A stretch of DNA of 64,000 nucleotides from Tolypothrix tenuis PCC 7101 (GTDB lineage Bacteria > Cyanobacteriota > Cyanobacteriia > Cyanobacteriales > Nostocaceae): NCBI RefSeq assembly GCF_002368295.1, contig NZ_AP018249.1, forward strand, positions 228,326 to 292,325, given 5' to 3'. Each line of letters begins with the position of its first letter. Position 1 is the stretch's first letter. The position numbers were made by a program, and so were the translations under genes. The notes below the pieces were generated by a model. That model saw only the letters and a program-made list of their open reading frames with translations. It was not told the origin of the DNA and made no database searches. Positions 1 to 6,800 of this stretch are shown here, in pieces.

Positions 1-2
1 CT

Positions 3-95
3 GGTAAAAAGAAACGTCATACACGTAAACACTCAGCAGCTGTTGATCAAACCAAACGAATTTTAGTCTTAAGCAAGGCGTTGTTGCGTGAATAG
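3..95 (+). pseudogene. DDE transposase internal fragment, truncated at both ends
   Basis: An open frame enters from the window edge and stops at 93-95. It reads GKKKRHTRKHSAAVDQ then TKRILVLSKALLRE. The GKKKRHT...LVLSKA pattern is the core of DDE transposases of the IS5/DDE_4 type in cyanobacteria. The expected continuation is lost at about position 78, where an IS-end-like sequence begins, so the fragment was probably cut by a second insertion. The N-terminal part lies outside the window. The exact IS family is not certain. Confidence 0.6.
78..94 (-). repeat. IS5-like terminal inverted repeat, copy 1
   Basis: The sequence GGCGTTGTTGCGTGAAT closely matches the second copy at 219-235 (GGCTTTGTTGCATGAA), in the same orientation. 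It resembles the GGCTTTGTTG-type ends of IS5-family (IS903-like) elements. It lies just beyond the stop codon of the minus-strand transposase remnant at 111-218, where the right end of that element is expected. The precise element boundary is an inference. Confidence 0.5.
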
Positions 96-110
96 GCAAA
101 ATGGTAAATT

Positions 111-218
111 TTACCTATCGCCTATCAACTTAGCACCAGAGATAATTTTGAGGCGAAAAATGGCAGTTTCGGACAAAGAACGGCGATGATAACCAGACTC
201 TTGTTTCCACTGCTTACG
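111..218 (-). pseudogene. IS5-family transposase C-terminal remnant
   Basis: Read on the minus strand, 218 to 111 encodes RKQWKQESGYHRRSLSET followed by AIFRLKIISGAKLIGDR and a stop at 111-113. The block WKQESGYHRRSLSET is a strongly conserved C-terminal stretch of IS5-family transposases. Here the normal tail is replaced by an early stop, and the upstream part is replaced by another IS end at 219-235. It is clearly non-functional debris. Confidence 0.7.
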
Positions 219-235
219 GGCTTTGTTGCATGAAA
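219..235 (-). repeat. IS5-like terminal inverted repeat, copy 2
   Basis: GGCTTTGTTGCATGAA on the plus strand is the second copy of the end sequence seen at 78-94, in the same orientation. Read on the minus strand it would be the right end of an element whose transposase tail is at 270-330. Two same-orientation ends about 140 bases apart suggest tandem or nested insertions. Confidence 0.5.
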
Positions 236-269
236 AAAAAGACAAACAAATTCGTGATTGAATTAGTAA

Positions 270-330
270 TTAGTCTTCGACTTTGTAAGAGTCTGGCTTA
301 CCTAGCTAAATCATGCGATTAAGCTCGGGG
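270..330 (-). pseudogene. IS5-family transposase extreme C-terminus with nonsense codon
   Basis: The minus strand reads ELNRMI, then an in-frame TAG, then LGKPDSYKVED and a stop at 270-272. The usual end of IS5-type transposases is ALNRMIQLGKPDSYKVED, so the TAG replaces a CAG (Gln) codon. It ends about 35 bases from the end repeat at 219-235, the expected distance within an element. It is a remnant and not a gene. Confidence 0.65.
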
Positions 331-364
331 AAAAAGCTTATAATCGCATTTAGGCACTACAGGT

Positions 365-565
365 ATGGCGATCATACGAGCTATTATCGCTGGGAAATAT
401 GAGCCAAAAGTACTTGTAGCAAAAAATATCACCGTGTCAATAGATCCTGGTATGCATTATTATGAGCAGCGTTATCGTGAGCGAATTGTTAAGAATCTCC
501 ACAAAAAAGCCCAGGCTTTTGGTTTTGAGCTTATTCCTCAGGTCTCAGAAAATCTGGTTTCTTGA
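365..565 (+). pseudogene. Transposase-like C-terminal remnant (66 codons)
   Basis: A short frame from ATG 365 to the stop at 563-565. The second half, YYEQRYRERIVKNLHKKA then QAFGFELIPQ, resembles the charged C-terminus shared by several cyanobacterial transposases. The first half, RAIIAGKYEPKVLV, resembles an internal part of an IS110-type transposase. It may therefore be a junction of two elements. It lies directly upstream of the PKS operon. Function is unlikely, and the family assignment is tentative. Confidence 0.45.
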
Positions 566-615
566 GAGAGTGATACGGGATCAAAAAGTTTCCGCACTCA
601 GAATAAGGGTTTGAG

Positions 616-3600
616 ATGAATCAAAATTCCCAACAATATCAAGAGAATTTTTATTCTAGCCAAGAGGGAGTTAAATTCCCAAAGCACCCAACCAACCAAA
701 CTGAAGAAACAGAGCAACGCAAGAGTGAAGCGATCGCTATTATAGGTATTGGTTGCCGCTTTCCCGGAGCTAATGACTACGAGCAATTTTGGCTCAACTT
801 GGAAGCAGGAGTCAATAGCATCACCGAAATTCCTCCCCAGAGGTGGGATACCCAGAAGTATTATTCTCCCAATCCTCAAGAGCGAAATAAAACTATTAGT
901 AAATGGTCTGGACTGATTGAGGCTTTAGACGAGTTTGATGCCCAGTTTTTTGGCATCTCCCCTCGTGAAGCTAAAATGCTCGAACCGCAGCAGAGGTTGA
1001 TGCTGGAATTGAGTTGGTCTTGTTTGGAAGACGCTGGGTATTCACCATTTCAACTTTCAGGAAGCCCAGTTGGTGTTTTTATTGGAGCTTGTAATTACGA
1101 CTCAATTCTTTATTTTAACCAGAATCAAGAAAACATCGAGGGACATCTGGGAACAGGAACTTGGACTTGCATGATTCCTAACCGAATTTCTCACTTCTTT
1201 GATTTTCGCGGTCCGAGTGTTCCTGTGGATACAGCTTGCTCCAGTTCACTAGTAGCGCTCCATTTGGCAATGAATGCTCTGAAAGAAAAGGACTGTGAAA
1301 TAGCACTGGTGGGTGGAATTAGTGTTATGAATTTACCGATAGGATACCTGCAAATGAGTCAACTAGGGATGTTGTCCCCAACAGGACAGTGCCATAGTTT
1401 TGACAGTCATGCAGATGGTTATGTGCGGGGGGAAGGAGCAGGAATGATTTTATTAAAACCTCTAGCAAAAGCTATTGAGGATAAAGATCATATTTATGGT
1501 GTGATTAAAGGGATGGCGGTGAATCATGGTGGAAAATCACGAACTTTGACTTCTCCCAGTATTTATGCACAAGCCCAAGTGGTGCGTGCAGCGTATACCA
1601 AAGCCAATGTCGCCCCTAATACGGTTTCCTATATTGAAGCTCATGGCACTGGTACTCCCTTGGGTGATCCGATTGAAATTAATGCCCTGAAACGAGGGTT
1701 TAAACAACTGTATCAACAGTATAAGCTGCCAGGATTTGCAAAACCCTATTGTGGTCTAGGGACAGTTAAAACCAATATTGGACATTTGGAAGGAGCAGCA
1801 GGAATTGCTGGGGTGATTAAAGTCCTCTTGGCAATGAAGCAGAAAAAATTGCCCAAGATGCTAAATTTTCAGCAATTAAATCCACGTATTGAGTTAAAGG
1901 ATAGCCCCTTTTATATAGTCACTGAAACCCAAGAATGGCAGCAGTTAAAAACCCTAGCAGGGGAAGTAGTACCTCGGCGAGCTGGTGTAAGCTCCTTTGG
2001 GGTTGGGGGTGTGAATGCTCATGTGGTTCTGGAAGAAGCACCACAGCCAAAGACTCAGAGGGTAGGAGTTGAGCGTCCTTTGCACATCTTAACTCTTTCG
2101 GCCAAGAATGAACAGGCTTTGGAGGAACTAGTCAAAAAATATCAAGGATATTTGCAGTCAAATCAAGAAGCATCAACAGCAAATATTTGCTTCACAGCTA
2201 ATAGCGGACGCGCCCATTTTGAAAAAAAATTAGCAGTAGTAGCTGAATCTAATGCTGAATTACAGAAACAACTGGAAGCTTTTCTCAAATTTAATCAGAC
2301 AAATGGAGTAGTCAGAGGACAACCTAAAGGGGAAAGCCCAAAAGTAGCTTTTCTGTTTACGGGTGAGGGTAGTCAGTATGTAAATATGGGTTGGCAACTA
2401 TACCAAACTCAACCCACTTTTCGGAAAACCTTGGAGGAATGCGACCAAATTCTGCGCCCCTACCTAGAGCAGCCTTTGTTGTCAGTGCTTTATCCACAGT
2501 CAACAGCACTTACAAGAAATTCCTCACTTCTAAATCAAACCGCATACACTCAACCAACTCTATTTGCAATAGAATATGCCTTAGCGCAGTTGTGGCAATC
2601 TTGGGGCATCAAACCGGATGTGGTCATGGGTCATAGTGTCGGGGAATATGTGGCAGCAACCGTAGCAGGAGTATTCAGTCTAGAAGATGGACTGAAACTA
2701 ATTGTCACTAGGGCAAGGCTAATGAAATCCATGCCAGGAGAGTTTGCAGCCGTAGCCCAAGAACTCACCTATAGTCAGCCTCAGATAACAATCATTTCTC
2801 ATCTTCCTGGAGAAAAAGCAACACCAGAAATCTCCACCCCTGAATATTGGATAGAGCATTTCAGCCAACCTGTGCATTTTGGTCAGAGTATGCAAACCCT
2901 GTATCAGTCAGGATATAAACTGTTCCTGGAAATTGGACCCAAGCCAATACTTTTAGAAATGGGTCGTCAATGTTTACCAAAGGATGCAGGATTATGGTTG
3001 CCTTCATTAGACCCTCTGCAAGAAGATTGGCAACAAATGCTCTCAAGTTTATGGCAGTTGTATACAAAAGGCTTAAAGGTGGATTGGTCGGGGTTTGACA
3101 AAGATTATTCCCGTCATAAAGTGGTACTGCCAACTTATCCATTTCAGAGGCAACGCTATTGGCTGGAAACATCTGAAAATAAGCATCAAAAAGATACCCG
3201 AGAAAATAGCCTAAATCTGATTGCTCAACTACTGAATGAAATTGATCCAGAGCAGTTAGCACAGGAGTTGAATTTATCGGAATTACTGACCGAACAAGAG
3301 CAAAAATTACTACCTAAACTCTTAAATATTTTAGCTAAGCGATCGCAAGAATATGGTCAATTATCAAAACCATATTCAGAAATTTTACAACAACTTGAGA
3401 AAACTCCCCAGACGGAACGCCACCAGCTAATGATAAATTACCTGCAAAGTGTGGTTGGTAAATTGTTAGGATTTCATGACTCCCAAAGCCCAGATTCACA
3501 GTTAGGATTCTTTGACATGGGCATGAACTATTCGATGATGCTCGAACTCAAAGATTTATTACAGACAAGTTTAGGTTGTGCTATTGCAGTCACAACATTA

Positions 3601-3846
3601 TCTGAACATTTTAATATTCAAGACCTGGCTAAATATTTAATCACCAAGATTTTTGTGGGAGAGTTAGAGGAAAAATTGGAAATTGATAAATATTATGAAA
3701 ATCCCAACCAAGGAACTCTGATTAATGGTGAAATAGAACTTCTATCTGAAGATACGATCGCCAATGCCATGACAGAGGAAATAATCGCGACGGCACTTCA
3801 AGATGAACTGAAAGAAATTGAATTTTTACTCAACCAGGGAATGTGA
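616..3846 (+). CDS. Type I PKS, KS-AT-ACP, with AT and ACP apparently inactivated
   Basis: 1076 residues. The start ATG 616 has an AAGGG at 605-609, and a stop codon in frame at 604-606 excludes an earlier start. The ketosynthase (about 38-465) is intact: Cys208 in DTACSSS, His343 in EAHGTGT, His390 in NIGHLEG. Its motifs VNHGGKS and LQMSQLGMLSP look like KS domains of trans-AT systems, unlike the two KS downstream. The acyltransferase (about 575-835) keeps Ser674 in GHSVGE, but GQGSQ is GEGSQ (583-587), and about 79 residues are missing after RLM703, including the HAFHS motif with the catalytic His. The ACP (about 915-1005) reads GMNYSMMLEL where the next gene has GMDSLLALEL, so Tyr972 stands where the phosphopantetheinylated Ser belongs. 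A C-terminal helix like that of the next PKS suggests docking. Open reading is fully preserved, so it may be a KS-only or structural protein, or early decay. Confidence 0.88.
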   Translation: MNQNSQQYQENFYSSQEGVKFPKHPTNQTEETEQRKSEAIAIIGIGCRFPGANDYEQFWLNLEAGVNSITEIPPQRWDTQKYYSPNPQERNKTISKWSGLIEALDEFDAQFFGISPREAKMLEPQQRLMLELSWSCLEDAGYSPFQLSGSPVGVFIGACNYDSILYFNQNQENIEGHLGTGTWTCMIPNRISHFFDFRGPSVPVDTACSSSLVALHLAMNALKEKDCEIALVGGISVMNLPIGYLQMSQLGMLSPTGQCHSFDSHADGYVRGEGAGMILLKPLAKAIEDKDHIYGVIKGMAVNHGGKSRTLTSPSIYAQAQVVRAAYTKANVAPNTVSYIEAHGTGTPLGDPIEINALKRGFKQLYQQYKLPGFAKPYCGLGTVKTNIGHLEGAAGIAGVIKVLLAMKQKKLPKMLNFQQLNPRIELKDSPFYIVTETQEWQQLKTLAGEVVPRRAGVSSFGVGGVNAHVVLEEAPQPKTQRVGVERPLHILTLSAKNEQALEELVKKYQGYLQSNQEASTANICFTANSGRAHFEKKLAVVAESNAELQKQLEAFLKFNQTNGVVRGQPKGESPKVAFLFTGEGSQYVNMGWQLYQTQPTFRKTLEECDQILRPYLEQPLLSVLYPQSTALTRNSSLLNQTAYTQPTLFAIEYALAQLWQSWGIKPDVVMGHSVGEYVAATVAGVFSLEDGLKLIVTRARLMKSMPGEFAAVAQELTYSQPQITIISHLPGEKATPEISTPEYWIEHFSQPVHFGQSMQTLYQSGYKLFLEIGPKPILLEMGRQCLPKDAGLWLPSLDPLQEDWQQMLSSLWQLYTKGLKVDWSGFDKDYSRHKVVLPTYPFQRQRYWLETSENKHQKDTRENSLNLIAQLLNEIDPEQLAQELNLSELLTEQEQKLLPKLLNILAKRSQEYGQLSKPYSEILQQLEKTPQTERHQLMINYLQSVVGKLLGFHDSQSPDSQLGFFDMGMNYSMMLELKDLLQTSLGCAIAVTTLSEHFNIQDLAKYLITKIFVGELEEKLEIDKYYENPNQGTLINGEIELLSEDTIANAMTEEIIATALQDELKEIEFLLNQGM

Positions 3847-3847
3847 A

Positions 3848-6800
3848 ATGACCAATAATTTAACGACAGGGCAACAAGTTGTTTCTTCCCAACAAGTGCT
3901 TCAAACTATCAAAGAAATGCGAACTAGACTTGAAGCAGTCAACAAAGAAAAAACTGAACCTATCGCAATTATTGGTCTGGGTTGCCGATTTCCAGGTAAT
4001 GCAAATGACCCTGACTCATTCTGGAATTTATTACATAAAGGTATTGATGCTGTAACAGAAGTCCCACCTGGCCGATGGGATGTTGATGCTTACTATGATC
4101 CTAATCCTGATGCACCGGGGAAAACCTACACAAAACAAGGTGGTTTTATCCAGCAAGTAGACCAGTTCGATCCCCTATTTTTTGGAATTTCCCCCAGAGA
4201 AGCAGTGAGTTTAGACCCCCAACAAAGACTGCTTTTAGAAGTGACCTGGGAAGCCCTAGAAAACGCTGGACAACCACCAACAAAACTTAGAAATAGCCAA
4301 ACAGGTGTATATGTGGGCATTTGCACAGATGACTATGCCCAACGAAATATGAGTCTGGAGAACAGGTTCTTAATGGATGCCCACTTTGGCACAGGTAACG
4401 CCCGCAGTATGGCTGTAGGTCGTATTTCTCACTTCCTTGGCTTACAAGGTCCGAATATTCAATTAGATACTGCCTGTTCCTCTTCATTACTAGCTGTACA
4501 TCTAGCTTGCCAAAGTTTGCGTTCCAAAGAATCCAATCTTGCCCTTGCAGGCGGAGTCAATCTGATTCTATGGCCTCTCAGCACTATCAGTCGTTGCAAG
4601 TTGAAAGCCTTAGCTCCAGATGGTCGCTGTAAAACTTTTGATGTTGCGGCAGATGGTTATGGACAGGGAGAAGGATGTGGGATGGTAGTTCTGAAACGTC
4701 TTTCAGATGCTATGGCTGATGGTGATAACGTCTTAGCGGTGATTCGAGGTTCCGCTGTCAACCATGATGGACCTAGCAGCGGTCTGACAGTTCCCAACAA
4801 AATGGCGCAGAAAGAAGTGATTCAGCAAGCACTACAAAATGCGAGAGTGGAGGCGCATCAGGTGAGCTATGTAGAAGCTCACGGGACAGGAACATCCCTT
4901 GGAGACCCGATTGAGATAGAGTCTTTGGCAGCAGTTTATGGCAAAAACCGCCCGATAAATCAACCCTTGGTAGTTGGTTCAGTAAAAACCAATTTCGGGC
5001 ATTTGGAAGCAGCCGCAGGAGTTTGCGGTTTGATGAAGGTGGTTTTATCCCTTCAGAATCAAGAAATACCAGCCCATTTGCACCTGAACAAACCTAATCC
5101 CCATATTCCTTGGCATCAACTTCCTCTGGTCGTTCCCACCAAAACAATTCCCTGGAATGTAGGCAATCAAAGTAGAATAGCAGGTATTAGTGCTTTTGGA
5201 ATTAGTGGGACAAACGTTCATATAATCTTGGAAGAAGCACCAGAACAAGTCCAACCTGAAAAATCTTTAGAGCGTAAATTACAGATATTATCTCTCTCAG
5301 CAAAAACTCCAAAGGCTTTGGCAGAGTCAGTTAGTAGTTATGCTCATCATTTGGAAAATAATCCAGAATTAGAGCTAGAAGACATCTGTCACACTGCCAA
5401 TACAGGGCGTGTTCATTTCAATCATCGACTCGCAGTGATTACCTCTGATAAAGCTGAACTCGCTACAAAACTCAGCAACATCACAGTAGGTAAGGAAGTT
5501 GCTGGACTATTTTCTGGTCAAATCTCTACCAGCACAAGTTCACCTAAAGTAGCTTTTCTGTTTACAGGGCAGGGTAGCCAGTATGTAAATATGGGTTGGC
5601 AACTGTACCAAACTCAACCCACTTTTCGGAAAACCTTGGAAGAATGCGACCAAATTCTGCGCTCATACTTAGATAAGCCTTTGTCATCTGTGCTTTATCC
5701 ACAATCAACAGCACTGGTAGAAAATTCCTCACGTCTAAATCAAACCGCATACACTCAACCCGCTCTATTTGCAATAGAATATGCCTTAGCGCAGTTGTGG
5801 CAATCTTGGGGCATTAAACCGGATGTGGTCATGGGTCATAGTGTCGGGGAATATGTGGCAGCAACTGTCGCAGGAGTATTCAGCCTAGAAGAAGGACTTA
5901 AACTAATTGCAGCTAGGGGAAGATTAATGCAGCAGTTGCCTAGTGGCGGAGAGATGGTATCGGTGTTGGCATCAGAGTCGCAGGTAACAAAGGTAATAGC
6001 CTCCTATGCAGACAAGGTAGTGATCGCCGCCATCAATGGTGCCGACAGCATTGTGATTTCCGGTGTTGGTGAAGCGATCGCCGCAATTTGTCAGAATTTC
6101 GCAGACATGGGAATCAAGACCAAACCCCTACAAGTGTCTCACGCTTTCCACTCCGCGCTGATGGACCCGATGCTTGGGGAGTTTGCAGACATCGCCAAAG
6201 AAATCACCTATCATCAACCCTGCATCCCTCTAATTTCTAATGTCACCGGAAAACAGGCAACAGCAGCAATAGCCACCCCTGAATATTGGGTGAACCATGT
6301 CCGGCAACCTGTGCATTTTGCTCAGAGTATGCAAACCCTTCATCGGCAAGGATATAAACTGTTCCTGGAAATCGGACCTAAGCCAATACTCTTGGGCATG
6401 GGTCGTCAATGTCTGCCAGAAAATGTGGGATTATGGTTGCCTTCATTACGTCCGCCTCAAGAAGATTGGCAACAAATGCTCTCAAGTTTAGGGCAACTAT
6501 ACACACAAGGAGTAGCAGTAGACTGGTCAGGATTTGACCGTGATTATTCCCGGCGCAAAGTATCACTCCCAACCTATCCATTTCAACGCCAACGCTATTG
6601 GCAGGAAGTGGTAGAAAACAAGGATAAAACTGTTTCTACACCAATTGTGCAATTGCTCAACCAAGGTGAAACCGAGGGGTTAGCAAAGGAATTAGAACTA
6701 GCTGGAGAACTGAGCGAACAAGAGCGACAATTACTGCCAAAGCTACTAGGACTTTTAGTGAAACGGCAGCAAAATTATCTGGAGTTTAAAGGGGGTATAG

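Noticed and set aside
230..328. Small plus-strand frame starting MKKKTNKFVIE near 230
   Set aside because: The same bases encode the minus-strand IS5 transposase tail (LGKPDSYKVED), which explains the sequence better.
3818..3847. Upstream start of the second PKS, overlapping the first
   Set aside because: ATG 3848 has a good AGGGA site and follows the preceding stop by one base; the ten extra residues do not look like a docking helix.
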